A DNA stretch of 64,000 nt from contig NZ_CACWVY010000004.1 of assembly GCF_902764455.1 (NCBI RefSeq), positions 1 through 64,000 of the forward strand, given 5' to 3'. This stretch comes from an uncultured Methanobrevibacter sp. (lineage in GTDB: Archaea; Methanobacteriota; Methanobacteria; Methanobacteriales; Methanobacteriaceae). Both the position numbers and the translations under genes were made by a program. Below, one piece after another: positions 26,401 through 35,920 of the stretch (position 1 is its first letter; each line of letters begins with the position of its first letter). Below the pieces are notes generated by a model. The model searched no databases and was not told the origin of the DNA. It saw nothing but the letters and a program-made list of their open reading frames with translations.

Positions 26401-26598
26401 TTATTTTTCTCCCCCATTTTTCTTAAACGTAGTGAACATAACTTCTTAACGATGTTATATCCCTACATAAAAATTGTTGTATTAATAATTATTTAAATAT
26501 ATTTATTACTAATATATTAAAAATAATAAAAATAGTATTACACTATTTAAATTTTCTACAATATTGCAAAAATAAGACAGAAAATAAATAATTTTTAA

Positions 26599-26892
26599 AT
26601 CGGGTTTAAAATACCAATCTTTGCAATAATCATTTCAGCAATTATTTTGGATTTGCTCATTTTTATAATATATTTGACCCTAATTGATGTATTAGTAAGT
26701 GGAATTTTCTTTGGAATATCTTGCCTGGTACTGTAATGTTTAGAAGTTTCAACTGCTTTACATACGATAAATAACATTACAGTATTTACCGTTGCAGGAA
26801 TATCAACAATAACTCTTTCTACACAGTCATTCTACATAAACGGTATAGAAGGAGTTATTGTTAGACTCTTATCAGTTGCTGTAACATTTTAA
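26599..26892 (+). pseudogene. Remnant of an unidentified membrane protein
   Basis: One frame reads as hydrophobic protein over 97 codons (IPIFAIIISAIILDLLIFII ... LVSGIFFGISCLVL, stop at 26734-26736, then EVSTALHTINNITVFTVAG ... ISTITLSTQSFYINGIEGV to a TAA at 26890). There is no start codon with a ribosome site and one in-frame stop. The composition is that of transmembrane helices, not random AT-rich DNA, so I read it as the C-terminal relic of a transporter-like gene. The family is not recognised. Confidence 0.35.
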
Positions 26893-27065
26893 TTGAAAAA
26901 AATTCAACATTATAGGATTAAAAAGATAACTTAAAATAATTTTTCTTATAAAATCAGTGTTTAAGATTATTAATTTATATCAGTCTGTTAAACAAAGCTA
27001 AAAAACACCGTTTTTTATAATTTAAATTTTTCATTATCTAGAAACTAATTGCCATTTTTTACTAA

Positions 27066-27818
27066 ATGTTAAGTATTAGACAAATGTTATATATTGAATT
27101 TAATAAAATTAGTTTTATGGAAGATTTTTTTAATTTTGAAGAAAAGGAATATGACATTCCATTTTATAATAATATACCAAAGCTATCAAAATTTGAATGG
27201 GGCCTTTTGGCGCTGGGTTTAATACTCTTTTATGTTGTCTTGATAGTTCCGATAATAGCGTCAGATGAAGTAAACTCACTGCTTTTCTGTCTGGTTTTGC
27301 TTGTTCCCACATTGTATGTTTTGAAGGGAAACTGGAGTTTGATGTTTAGAAAAATCAGGCGCAATGATATAACACCTATTTTAATAGTTGTTTTTCTACA
27401 GGCAGCATATTCATTTGGAATGCTTTATATTTTAAGTCTTTTAGGATTGGCGAGTAAAGCTCCCGTTGATGCTGAAGCACAAACAACAACAATAATATCA
27501 TTTCTATCCATGGCAATTCAGCTGATGGGTGAGGAACTGTTTAAAGTAATTTTGCTTATCATTGTGATGCATATAGTATATCGCTTCTTAAACAGAAAAC
27601 AGTCTATAATATTTTCTTTAATCATTACACTTGCTGCATTCGGCCTTCTTCATGCAGGATTTTATGGAGGTGTAGTTAATGTGCTTCTCATTCAGGGTCT
27701 GGGGTCAATTTTTGAAATGTATCTGTATTTAAAAACCAAAAATATTATGGTTACATATGCAAGCCATCTGCTCTATGACTGTATACCGATATTCTTTGAA
27801 TTGCTCACATTAATTTAA
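27066..27818 (+). CDS. CPBP-family intramembrane metalloprotease
   Basis: 250 residues with six to eight hydrophobic helices. It has the three CPBP/CAAX-protease motifs: MGEELFK (paired glutamates), FGLLHAGFYGG (first histidine) and HLLYD (second histidine with aspartate). The usual arginine after the glutamate pair (EExxxR) is replaced by lysine two residues on, so activity needs checking. Archaeal members may process prenylated proteins or bacteriocin-like peptides. Start is uncertain: neither the ATG at 27066 nor the one at 27117 has a ribosome site; the product from 27117 would begin MEDFFNFEEKEYD. Confidence 0.75.
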   Translation: MLSIRQMLYIEFNKISFMEDFFNFEEKEYDIPFYNNIPKLSKFEWGLLALGLILFYVVLIVPIIASDEVNSLLFCLVLLVPTLYVLKGNWSLMFRKIRRNDITPILIVVFLQAAYSFGMLYILSLLGLASKAPVDAEAQTTTIISFLSMAIQLMGEELFKVILLIIVMHIVYRFLNRKQSIIFSLIITLAAFGLLHAGFYGGVVNVLLIQGLGSIFEMYLYLKTKNIMVTYASHLLYDCIPIFFELLTLI

Positions 27819-27882
27819 TATCATTAAAAAAACTGATTTTTTAGGTGTTGATTTCACTGAAGTCAGCACAATATTTTTTTAA

Positions 27883-28701
27883 TTAATACCAATCCTTCAA
27901 ATCTTTTGAAGTCATATTGACATTTAGAGGAGTTAAACTAGGCCTTTTTTCAACAAGAAGAGCATATCCGTCAGTTCCTTTATCATATTCAGATACCAGA
28001 TCAGATGCAATCATTATCAAATTGTCACTGTTCTGATTTTCATCGAGAGGATGGTTAAATATTTCCGCTTTTTCCTCATCTGTATTGTCTATTACGTGTT
28101 TATCAAGCATTTTATGTGCTAGACTGGTTATTTTAACTTCAGGTGATTCATAATTTGATGGTACATTAAGATTAAATAGGTCAACCCCTTCTGGAAATCC
28201 TTCATTTATTATTTTTAATACAATGTCATGCAAAACTTTCTTTGTTAATGTAAAATCATAGTCCACATACCATTCGCCGTTTTCATCCTGTTTGAATGCA
28301 GTTTTAGGATCTATAAAAAGTGAAACTGCAATGGCTGGAATACCTAGACTTATAGCCTCAAAAGCTGCACATACAGTACCTGAAGATGTAATATCACAGC
28401 TTATATTAACTCCCTGGTTTATTCCAGTAATGACTAAATCAGGTTTTTCATCCATTACATAATTGGCGCCTACAATGACGGCGTCTGCCGGACTTCCTGA
28501 AACTGAATAAGCCAAACTTCCGTCTTCAAGTTCACACTTTTCCAATTTCAAATGTTTAAAAAGGGATATTCTGCGGCCTACACTGCTGTTGTTTTTGTCA
28601 GGCGCTACTACAGTAACATTAGCCAGATCTTCTACAGCCTGTTTTGCAGCCAATATTCCTGGTGCAAAAACACCATCATCATTAGATATTAAAATATTCA
28701 T
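27883..28701 (-). CDS. surE: 5'/3'-nucleotidase SurE
   Basis: 272 residues. The N-terminus MNILISNDDGVFAPGI holds the paired aspartates that bind metal, and VVAPDKNNSSVGRRIS and SGTVCAAFEAISLGIPAIAVS complete the SurE signature. It removes phosphate from nucleoside monophosphates in the cytoplasm. I use the ATG at 28701, nine bases inside the longest frame, because it matches the family's usual start. It lies 12 bases after the SAP-domain gene, so the two are probably cotranscribed. Confidence 0.95.
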   Translation of the reverse strand: MNILISNDDGVFAPGILAAKQAVEDLANVTVVAPDKNNSSVGRRISLFKHLKLEKCELEDGSLAYSVSGSPADAVIVGANYVMDEKPDLVITGINQGVNISCDITSSGTVCAAFEAISLGIPAIAVSLFIDPKTAFKQDENGEWYVDYDFTLTKKVLHDIVLKIINEGFPEGVDLFNLNVPSNYESPEVKITSLAHKMLDKHVIDNTDEEKAEIFNHPLDENQNSDNLIMIASDLVSEYDKGTDGYALLVEKRPSLTPLNVNMTSKDLKDWY

Positions 28702-28713
28702 TATAATCAAATC

Positions 28714-29700
28714 CTAAAAGTCAAATAATGTCTTTTGAGTTATTTTCTTGATATGCAAATCTTCATTATTATAAAAGCGGTCTTGCAAATTATGGATAAT
28801 TTTTTGATAGCTCTTTAGATTCAGTATGTCCTTGAGATATCTGTATCCCTCATATTTCGAAACGATTATATTTTCAAATTCAAAGGAATTCCAAATGTAA
28901 TAATAAGTGGAAATAACAATATTTCTGCCAAACCTGCCATTAAGATATATTAACTGATTATAGGTTTCATAAGAAAAACCTCCGTGGTCTTTCAGCTCGT
29001 CAATTTTCCATATAGTATTCAGGTTCATGCAGTAAATTTTAAGGACATGTTCAAGCATTTTCTTATGCTTTTCAGTATTGAAATAATGCTCTGCCATTAT
29101 TTGATTGTTAAAAATAAAATTACTGTGATTTTTTTCATCAATTGCCTTTTCTATATGTCTGTTAATGAATTCAACAGGTATTTTATCCTTTTTCTTTCTA
29201 TAGTTGTCCATATAAAAGTCATTAAATTCAGTGAAATAATAATTATCTGAAAGATACTCTTCAAAAATCCTAATCCTTCTTTTCTTGTTTTTATAGAATA
29301 CCTTGGATTTTGAAGATATCCGATAACCTCCTCCAAGCAGATTATTTTCAAATATCCTTTTTACAAGCGTATTTCTTTTTCCGGATTTTTTCAGGCCATG
29401 CTTTTTGAGAAGTTTCTTTAGACTTTTTGTATTGTAGTCTTTGATTTGCTTTGAAAAATCGTTGAAATCACGCTTATCAAGAATATATTTATTTTCAATA
29501 AAATAATCCATCAGATAATCCTTTGATAATCCATATTCATTTGAAACACTTTCAACAGCAGCAGCAATGCTTGCTTCACGCTTCAAAACAAGATAAATGA
29601 AATCAAATGTGAATTGAATTTCTGAAATATCATAGCCTTTTGGCACATTATCAGCATATTTAAGCGAAAATTTTTGAGAAATACTATTAGTTTCAAACAT
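28714..29700 (-). CDS. SAP-domain protein of unknown function
   Basis: 328 residues. Around residues 90-122 the segment YNTKSLKKLLKKHGLKKSGK with RNTLVKRIFENN is a SAP-like helix-turn-helix motif, often used for nucleic acid binding. The rest is rich in tyrosine, asparagine and lysine and looks helical (ending KKITQKTLFDF). It is the first gene of a probable two-gene unit with surE. No catalytic motif is visible. The ATG at 29700 lacks a good ribosome site. Confidence 0.6.
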   Translation of the reverse strand: MFETNSISQKFSLKYADNVPKGYDISEIQFTFDFIYLVLKREASIAAAVESVSNEYGLSKDYLMDYFIENKYILDKRDFNDFSKQIKDYNTKSLKKLLKKHGLKKSGKRNTLVKRIFENNLLGGGYRISSKSKVFYKNKKRRIRIFEEYLSDNYYFTEFNDFYMDNYRKKKDKIPVEFINRHIEKAIDEKNHSNFIFNNQIMAEHYFNTEKHKKMLEHVLKIYCMNLNTIWKIDELKDHGGFSYETYNQLIYLNGRFGRNIVISTYYYIWNSFEFENIIVSKYEGYRYLKDILNLKSYQKIIHNLQDRFYNNEDLHIKKITQKTLFDF

Positions 29701-30106
29701 AATTAAAGATAATTTTGTAGATAATAATTTTTATATTTAGTGGAAATGCCATGACATTAATTGGAGTATAACATGTTTACTGTTAAATAGAAATTAACTA
29801 TTTAAAGAATATTATGGATTGATTTAAATTTTTGACATATTTGGTCTAATAGGCATCCATATTATTTAGACCAGGAATATCTATACATTAATTGTCTTTT
29901 AATAGAAATCATTGCCCCTATTCCTATATTGCACCTGTTTTCGGGAAAACTATAAAACTGAACTCTTTTAATCTTCATCGTAAATCCTGAATTTTCAAAT
30001 CTTTTTTCAAGATTCAAAATTTTCAAAAAAATATAGCATTCAATAAAAAAGTATTTTTTATGCAAAAAACATATCTAAATTATATTATTTAATTGGATGG
30101 AAAGTT
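29701..30106. other. Intergenic region, 406 bp
   Basis: Between divergent genes. On the minus strand 29862-29978 a 38-codon frame starts after AGGA and reads MKIKRVQFYSFPENRCNIGI and onward, ending YSWSK. Its composition is protein-like, but it is short and weakly supported; it may be a relic. Otherwise nothing seen. Confidence 0.4.
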
Positions 30107-31066
30107 ATGAATATTGGAAAGTTAGTTGGTAATACGCCAATGATAAAAATTGATTATGAATATGAAGGAAAAAAAGGCAGCATTTACACCAAACTAGAAT
30201 ACTACAATTACTCCGGAAGTATAAAAGACAGAATTGCATTATATATTATTGAAAAAGAAAGAGAAAATGGAAATTTGGCTGATGGTCAAGCTATTGTTGA
30301 GGTTACAAGCGGAAATACTGGCATATCATTCAGTGCAATAGGTGCACTTTACGGCCATGACGTACATATATTCATGCCGGATTGGGTATCACTGGAGAGA
30401 AGAAAACTGATTGAAATGTACGGAGCTCATGTTCATCTTGTATCCAAAGAAGAGGGAGGATTTAAAAAGGCACTTGAACTTGCAGAAGAATTTGCTGATG
30501 AAAACAATGCATTCAGACCTCTTCAATTTGACAATGAATTAAACCCTGAAGCACAATATAAAACAACAGGCCAGGAAATCATTGATGCAGTTCCTGATGT
30601 AAATGCATTTGTTTCAGGCATCGGAACCGGAGGAACCCTTATTGGAATAGGTCAAAGATTAAAAGACAATAATCCTGATTCAAAAATATTTGCCCTTGAA
30701 CCATCCACTTTATCCATCCTTAAAATGGGAATGGAAGAAGGAAGTCATTTGATTGAAGGAATCGGTGACGACTTTATTCCGGGAATTGTAAATCAAGATT
30801 TAATTGATGACATTGTTTTAATTCATGATTGTGACGCTATCAACATGTCAAAAAAGATAGCTAAGGAATTCGGCTTGGGAATCGGTATTTCCAGTGGTGC
30901 AAACTTCCTTGCCAGTGTTTTGATGGATAGCGACGAATACAAAATAGCTACTGTTTTTCCAGATGACAATAAAAAATACATAACTACAAAATTATCAGAA
31001 CCTCTTGATGATAATTCAGAACTGATATCCAATAAAATCAGACTTATAGGATTTGAAGTGATTTAA
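30107..31066 (+). CDS. cysK: Cysteine synthase family PLP enzyme
   Basis: 319 residues. The start MNIGKLVGNTPMIKI, the PLP-lysine in SGSIKDR, the TSGNTGISF substrate loop and the GIGTGGTLIGIG phosphate-binding loop match O-acetylserine sulfhydrylase / cysteine synthase. It joins an activated serine and sulfide to form cysteine; archaeal relatives may prefer O-phosphoserine. Length is normal. The 3' end overlaps the end of the convergent DUF116 gene by four bases (shared TTAA), so the two transcripts are antisense at their ends. Confidence 0.9.
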   Translation: MNIGKLVGNTPMIKIDYEYEGKKGSIYTKLEYYNYSGSIKDRIALYIIEKERENGNLADGQAIVEVTSGNTGISFSAIGALYGHDVHIFMPDWVSLERRKLIEMYGAHVHLVSKEEGGFKKALELAEEFADENNAFRPLQFDNELNPEAQYKTTGQEIIDAVPDVNAFVSGIGTGGTLIGIGQRLKDNNPDSKIFALEPSTLSILKMGMEEGSHLIEGIGDDFIPGIVNQDLIDDIVLIHDCDAINMSKKIAKEFGLGIGISSGANFLASVLMDSDEYKIATVFPDDNKKYITTKLSEPLDDNSELISNKIRLIGFEVI

Positions 31067-32088
31067 ACTTTCAAATCCAGCTGATCTTCATTGATTTCAC
31101 CGTAAATGTCTTCATCAAGCCAATGGCTTTTACATGCAACATGTTCCAATAGGACGCATTGCGGTGGAATTGAAAGATTTGATGATTTCCATCCGCCAGA
31201 AATCAGATTCAATACGCAAGTTATGCCAATAATTCCCAATTCATCCATATCCTCTTTTTTTGCACCTTTAAATGCTGTTGATTCATGAGAAACTATATAA
31301 ACTTCATTATCAGGATATCTCTTAGCTATTTTATACACATTGCATTTTGGATTGCAGAATGTGCAGACATCACCCAATCTGTCTTCTTTTGCTTTGCATT
31401 TTTTATTGTTTGCATTCATGCATCCCGGCAGTATTATTGCCTTTCTTTTCCTTTTATCAAAATCCTTCCTGAATATCCTATTCATTATCTCGGCCCCAAG
31501 CATGTTTAAATGATATTCAAGTTCATGACCATGGTAAAATATCACATCTTCCTCCATGAGATGATTGGATGTGTTGTTTTCAAGATAATTTTCAAGATTA
31601 CATGTATATTGTTCCAGGAATTTGGAGCTGTTTTTGGAAAACCATTCCGTTAATGTAAGACAGTCATCAAGACTGTGGGTGAAATTTCTATAATGTGAAA
31701 GATGGTCCATATAATCTCCTGTGGCTTCAAGAAAATTAATTAACAATTCAAGGTTTTCCTTTGTCAGTTTTTCATGATTTTCCTTAAATGGTTTAAAGAG
31801 GAATTTTGTCAATAGTTTGCCTCTCAGCTCATCAATGAAAGGCTTGTCTTCAGGAAATGCTCTTCTGTATTCAGCAAGATTTGCCAAGGTCTGGTGAATG
31901 TTGCTGTTTAAATCAAGTGCTGTTGTGCCATATAGATACCAGTAGACACCTATGCACAATGCTTCAAGAGATTCTTCATCATCTTTAAAATTGAACTGAC
32001 GGGCAAACTCAATGAATTCATCGCAGAATTGCTTTACATTATTGTAATAGTCATTATCCAACCTATAAGGAAAGATATCCCCAACCAT
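31063..32088 (-). CDS. DUF116 cysteine-rich protein
   Basis: 341 residues. The C-terminal half matches DUF116: ILPGCMNANNKKCKAKEDRL, VCTFCNPKCNVYKIA, ITCVLNLISGGWKSSNL and QCVLLEHVACKSHW supply at least eight cysteines, enough for metal or cluster binding. The N-terminal 180 residues are helical and acidic with no motif. The start follows the radical SAM gene with a TAATG overlap and GAGGTG as SD, so it is the third gene of the tetR operon. DUF116 has no established function; here it is tied by operon to a radical SAM enzyme. Confidence 0.85.
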   Translation of the reverse strand: MVGDIFPYRLDNDYYNNVKQFCDEFIEFARQFNFKDDEESLEALCIGVYWYLYGTTALDLNSNIHQTLANLAEYRRAFPEDKPFIDELRGKLLTKFLFKPFKENHEKLTKENLELLINFLEATGDYMDHLSHYRNFTHSLDDCLTLTEWFSKNSSKFLEQYTCNLENYLENNTSNHLMEEDVIFYHGHELEYHLNMLGAEIMNRIFRKDFDKRKRKAIILPGCMNANNKKCKAKEDRLGDVCTFCNPKCNVYKIAKRYPDNEVYIVSHESTAFKGAKKEDMDELGIIGITCVLNLISGGWKSSNLSIPPQCVLLEHVACKSHWLDEDIYGEINEDQLDLKV

Positions 32089-33188
32089 TATTTCACCTCT
32101 TCCAATATCCTTTCAACATCGTCTTTATGTTCAAATAAAACGCATCCTCCTTCATGGTCATCCATGAGAATTCCACCATCTCTTAGAGATTTGAATAATT
32201 TTGAATCCAGTGCCTCAAGAAGGGAAGTGTCGCATACATTTATATCGGAATATGGTGAAGCGGGACAGGGTTCGGCACCGCCATGTGAGTTAATATGGAA
32301 AAATCCTCTTCCTGCAGCAAGACATCCTCCAGATTCCTTTTCATCTCCTGGAAATGATAAAAACAGCATGTCTGAGTATTGGCTGCGTAAACGGGCAAGT
32401 TCACTTAACAGTAACTCCCTTTCATCATCACTTGGTGCAAGATTAACAGTCTGATTGTTGACTGGAACATATTCTATGAAAAACACTACTTTGCATCCGA
32501 AATTATGTAGTTTTTCTATGAAATCATTTGAAAGCAAATTAGGGATATTTCCTTTTGTAAATGTCAGTGATGCTCCGAAAATGATATTGTTTTTTCTCAT
32601 TGATTCCATTGAATCTACCAGCTGTTTATAAACACCATCTCCACGTCTTGAATCAGTGATTTTCTCATCACCTTCAATGGAAAGAACAGGGACGAGATTT
32701 CTGTTTTTATCAAACAGCTTTAAATAATTTTTATCGAGAAGGGTTCCATTTGTAAATATCGGAAATAGAATTTCAGGATATTCGCTGGCTTTTGTTATTA
32801 TATCCTGCCTAAGCAATGGTTCACCACCTGCAAGAACAATAAAGCTTATTCCGACATCTCTTGCCTGATTGAATATCTCATTCCATTGTTCTGCTGTAAG
32901 CTGATTAAGGGGTTGTGAATCATTGCATGCATCATTGGCTCTTGAGTAGCATCCGGTACAATGCAAATTGCATCTGCTTGTTATGCTTGCTATCAAAAAT
33001 ACAGGAATATCTTTACCATTTTCATGGTATTTCTCTCGTATTTTAGTAGCTTTTTTAGCGTGTTTTGAGAATTTAAGTAGATACAGACTTTCCTTGGGAT
33101 TTTTCAGTGTAGCCTTTAATGCATCTTTAAGGATATTTTCAACACCAATATTCAGATAATCCTGAACATCAAAATTGTTCTCTGCCAT
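32088..33188 (-). CDS. Radical SAM protein in the tetR operon
   Basis: 366 residues. The cluster motif is in SRCNLHCTGCYSRAND around residues 70-80, followed by VLAGGEPLLRQDI and other SAM-binding elements. Near the C-terminus a few more cysteines (SGGCLAAGRG, GGAEPCPASPY) resemble a reduced SPASM-like region, the kind that holds auxiliary clusters in peptide-modifying enzymes. The start overlaps the tetR stop as TAATG with GAGGGTG before it. The substrate is unknown; no small precursor-peptide gene is visible beside it. Confidence 0.85.
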   Translation of the reverse strand: MAENNFDVQDYLNIGVENILKDALKATLKNPKESLYLLKFSKHAKKATKIREKYHENGKDIPVFLIASITSRCNLHCTGCYSRANDACNDSQPLNQLTAEQWNEIFNQARDVGISFIVLAGGEPLLRQDIITKASEYPEILFPIFTNGTLLDKNYLKLFDKNRNLVPVLSIEGDEKITDSRRGDGVYKQLVDSMESMRKNNIIFGASLTFTKGNIPNLLSNDFIEKLHNFGCKVVFFIEYVPVNNQTVNLAPSDDERELLLSELARLRSQYSDMLFLSFPGDEKESGGCLAAGRGFFHINSHGGAEPCPASPYSDINVCDTSLLEALDSKLFKSLRDGGILMDDHEGGCVLFEHKDDVERILEEVK

Positions 33189-33814
33189 TATTTCACCCTC
33201 ACTGAATCTATGAGGAACCGGACATGAGCTTCCGCTTCATCAAAGAAATTGTCTATTAATTCAGGAGGTATGTCTTCATATTTTGCAGACATCTCCAGTA
33301 ACAGATAAATTGGAAAACTGTAATATTCCTTGGCAAGAAGCTTTGGATTTGAATCGGCTTTGATAATTCCCTTTTCCTTTAGTATTGTAAAGAAACCGTT
33401 CCAGAAAACCAGCGGCTTTACAAGTATCTCATTTTGGAAGAATGTCCTTATGTTTTCATTATGATGCATCTGGATAAAAATAAGTTTCCAGATTTTAAGG
33501 TTTCTCTCCTGTGAGAGCATCCCTTTCAGGGCTTCTGATCCCATATGATAGAACATCTCCGGATTTTCCAGGAGTATTTCATTTTCGCCATCCAGAGTAA
33601 ATTCCTTGCTGTTAAGGGTTTCATCATATGCGAAAAAGTCAGTGAAGTACTCGAATATATCCATGAGTATTGCTTCCTTTGATGGATAGTGACTGTAAAT
33701 TGAGCTTTTTTTAATTCCCACTTCTTCAGCTATTTCTCTTAGTGAAACTGAATCATATCCTTTTTTTGAAAATAAATCCAGTGCTGCATCAAAAATTTTT
33801 TCTTTAGTACTCAT
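33188..33814 (-). CDS. TetR-family transcriptional regulator
   Basis: 208 residues. The N-terminal helix-turn-helix is textbook TetR: KEKIFDAALDLFSKKGYDSV, SLREIAEEVGIKKSSIYSHY and PSKEAILMDIF. The C-terminal ligand domain is all-helical and unlike any I can name. It is the first gene of a three-gene operon with the radical SAM and DUF116 genes, all joined by TAATG overlaps. A 20-bp operator lies eight bases before its ATG, so the operon is almost certainly autoregulated. The ligand is unknown. Confidence 0.9.
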   Translation of the reverse strand: MSTKEKIFDAALDLFSKKGYDSVSLREIAEEVGIKKSSIYSHYPSKEAILMDIFEYFTDFFAYDETLNSKEFTLDGENEILLENPEMFYHMGSEALKGMLSQERNLKIWKLIFIQMHHNENIRTFFQNEILVKPLVFWNGFFTILKEKGIIKADSNPKLLAKEYYSFPIYLLLEMSAKYEDIPPELIDNFFDEAEAHVRFLIDSVRVK

Positions 33815-33821
33815 ATTATCC

Positions 33822-33863
33822 TACCTACCGTTCGTTAGGTATACTATTTAATACATCTTATAT
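33822..33863 (-). promoter_or_regulatory. TetR-type operator and TATA box of the tetR operon
   Basis: TACCTACCGTTCGTTAGGTA (33822-33841) is a palindrome with eight of ten base pairs matching, in the size and CG-centred style of TetR-family operators. On the minus strand a TATA-like box (ATTTATATAAG, about 33864-33854) lies about 15-20 bases upstream, so the operator covers the transcription start. The short distance to the ATG implies a nearly leaderless message. Confidence 0.75.
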
Positions 33864-33929
33864 AAATGTTACTAAACAAGTATTAATCATTGACAACAAA
33901 ATTGAATGTGTGTAACTAAAAAAAGATAG

Positions 33930-34430
33930 GTGATTGACATTTACGTCAGAAAGGCAGAACCTGATGATATTGAAGTGATAATGAATATATACCAAATTGC
34001 AAGGAAGTTTATGATTGAATCCGGAAATCCTAATCAGTGGGGACATACACACCCAAAAGAAGAGCTCATTAAAAGTGATATTGAAAATGAAATCTGCCAT
34101 GTAGTATGTGGTGATGATGGTCCGCACGGCGTTTTTGCACTTGTCAGAGGAGATGAGCCGACCTATCAATACATTGAAAACGGCAAATGGCTCAATGATG
34201 AAGAATATGTAACTATACATAGAATTGCAGGTGACGGCAAAGTGAAAGGAATATTCAAATGTATCATTAATTACTGCAAAAGCGTTTCAGACAATATAAG
34301 AATCGATACCCACTACGACAACAAAATCATGCAAAAGCTTATAGAAAGAAATGACTTCAAGAGATGCGGAAGAATATATGTCGCTGACGGGACTCCAAGG
34401 ATAGCTTACCAGTGGTTAAAATTTAATTGA
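33930..34430 (+). CDS. GNAT-family N-acetyltransferase
   Basis: 166 residues. It opens IYVRKAEPDDIEVIMNIYQ, the usual first strand and helix of GNAT enzymes, and has VTIHRIAGDGKVKGIFKCII, where the acetyl-CoA loop is an unusual GDGKVKG. DTHYDNKIMQKLIERNDFKRCG is the matching C-terminal element. The start is taken as the GTG at 33930; the nearby AGGTGATT overlaps it, so the exact start is open. It is divergent from the tetR operon, and the next gene begins 9 bases after its stop, so they form a pair. Acceptor unknown. Confidence 0.75.
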   Translation: MIDIYVRKAEPDDIEVIMNIYQIARKFMIESGNPNQWGHTHPKEELIKSDIENEICHVVCGDDGPHGVFALVRGDEPTYQYIENGKWLNDEEYVTIHRIAGDGKVKGIFKCIINYCKSVSDNIRIDTHYDNKIMQKLIERNDFKRCGRIYVADGTPRIAYQWLKFN

Positions 34431-34439
34431 GAGATTTAA

Positions 34440-34979
34440 ATGGAAAAGTATTGCAGAAACTGTGGAGAAAAACTAAAGCAAAAGGATACATTCTGTCCCA
34501 ACTGCGGCGTTAAGGCCATAACGCCTCAATACGGTTTTTTAACAAGATACAAAAAATCATTGATAATTTTGATAATAATAGGTATTATTGCAGGTGCAGT
34601 ATTTCTTCTGATGCCCCATACACAAATCGTTGAAGTGGACAACGTCAAATTTGAAATACCTGCAGATTATGTTTCACAACCCTCAAGAACAGACATCAGC
34701 TATGACGGAAATGTAAAGTCCAGTGCAATGGGCTGGAGCAATGGCAAAAATTATATTGAAATTGGAGTTACAAGAACACCAGGTAACGGAATCAACAGCC
34801 AGAAAGTAGCAGCAAAGGTTGGCGGATCACCAACAACACTGCTTGGACATTCAGGATATTATCAGAAATATGATGATGAAAGCTATTCATTTGTTTTTGG
34901 CATGAAAGATAAGGTATGTATGGTATATGTTTCAAATCATGATGCATTCAATGATGTCAAGGTCATTGAAGAGAATTGA
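34440..34979 (+). CDS. Zinc-ribbon membrane protein with FKIP domain, family member 2
   Basis: 179 residues. An N-terminal zinc ribbon (YCRNCGEKLKQKDTFCPNCG, four cysteines) is cytoplasmic, one helix spans the membrane (SLIILIIIGIIAGAVFLLM), and the outer part opens with VEVDNVKFEIPADYVSQP and later LLGHSGYYQKYDDESYSFVF. That outer domain is related to those at 9015 and 56487. The zinc-ribbon plus single-helix layout is shared with the protein at 63004. It follows the GNAT gene within 10 bases with GAGA as weak SD. Function unknown; the layout would suit sensing across the membrane. Confidence 0.7.
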   Translation: MEKYCRNCGEKLKQKDTFCPNCGVKAITPQYGFLTRYKKSLIILIIIGIIAGAVFLLMPHTQIVEVDNVKFEIPADYVSQPSRTDISYDGNVKSSAMGWSNGKNYIEIGVTRTPGNGINSQKVAAKVGGSPTTLLGHSGYYQKYDDESYSFVFGMKDKVCMVYVSNHDAFNDVKVIEEN

Positions 34980-35205
34980 TTTTCAAAAATCAGCAACTTT
35001 TTAAAATAATCTTTAATAGATGTAGATTACTCCATAGTTAATGTTAATATTTCAATACTAACTTCATTATATTGACAATCACTATCACCAATTATTAAAG
35101 TTACATTAAAACTATTAAAATTATTGAAGCTATATTTAATATAATTAATCAAAAAAAAGTTAGGGGAAAGTCAGTAATTTTCAGCTGACTTTCAGTCGTA
35201 CATTT

Positions 35206-35748
35206 CTATACCTGCACCCACTCGTTGTATCCCAAATGCTTATAGTAATTGCCGTCAGGACCTGCATGGATTTCTCCAGTATAGACCATTCCACCATATT
35301 GTTCACTGTAGATTGCACCATCATCCTGGTAGGAGTCAGAATCATCACTGTAATCATCATTTGTCTCCTCAACTTTTACAGTCAGATTTTTAGTTGCATT
35401 GGAAGCTTCATTGTCATTATCACCAGCATATGTACAGTTAATGACATAATTTCCTGCATCCTTGTCGAACTTGAAAGTTGCAATACCCTTCTTGTTGGTA
35501 GTGGTGGAATTTGTTTCATTCAAACCATTATCATTTGTTATTGTAATATTTATTGTAGCATTTGCAATTCCCTTTCCGTCCTTTGTCAGATTGATGGTAA
35601 TCTTATCTCCAGGACTAATTGTGTCGTCATTGGTTATATTCAATTGTGTTGCCTGTTTTCCAAAGAGTGAAAAAGCAGAAGATGCACCAATGAAGAGAGC
35701 AAGAATCATAACAATCAGCATGGCCAATATAATTTTATCCCTTTTCAA
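35206..35748 (-). CDS. Membrane-anchored protein with one Ig-like domain
   Basis: 180 residues. N-terminal anchor or signal (IILAMLIVMILALFIGASSA), one Ig-like domain with DTISPGDKITINLTKDGKGI and ATFKFDKDAGNYVINCTYAG, a very acidic linker (DDYSDDSDSYQDD) and the tail YGGMVYTGEIHAGPDGNYYK. The overall plan equals the protein at 15926. I start at the TTG at 35748 because GGTGAT is exactly four bases before it, the spacing seen at 8532 and 16591; the ATG at 35784 has none. Probably surface-exposed. Confidence 0.7.
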   Translation of the reverse strand: MKRDKIILAMLIVMILALFIGASSAFSLFGKQATQLNITNDDTISPGDKITINLTKDGKGIANATINITITNDNGLNETNSTTTNKKGIATFKFDKDAGNYVINCTYAGDNDNEASNATKNLTVKVEETNDDYSDDSDSYQDDGAIYSEQYGGMVYTGEIHAGPDGNYYKHLGYNEWVQV

Positions 35749-35920
35749 AAAATCACCTCTATTAAATACTTTCAAATATCTCATATAAAAAACATGATGA
35801 TTGGTTCCGCATCATAAAGACTAAATTAAATATTAATTACAAAATTATTCATTAATTATTGAATAAATTTAAATATCCTACAAAATAAACTCATTATTGT
35901 ATAAATTATAGGAGTTTAAT

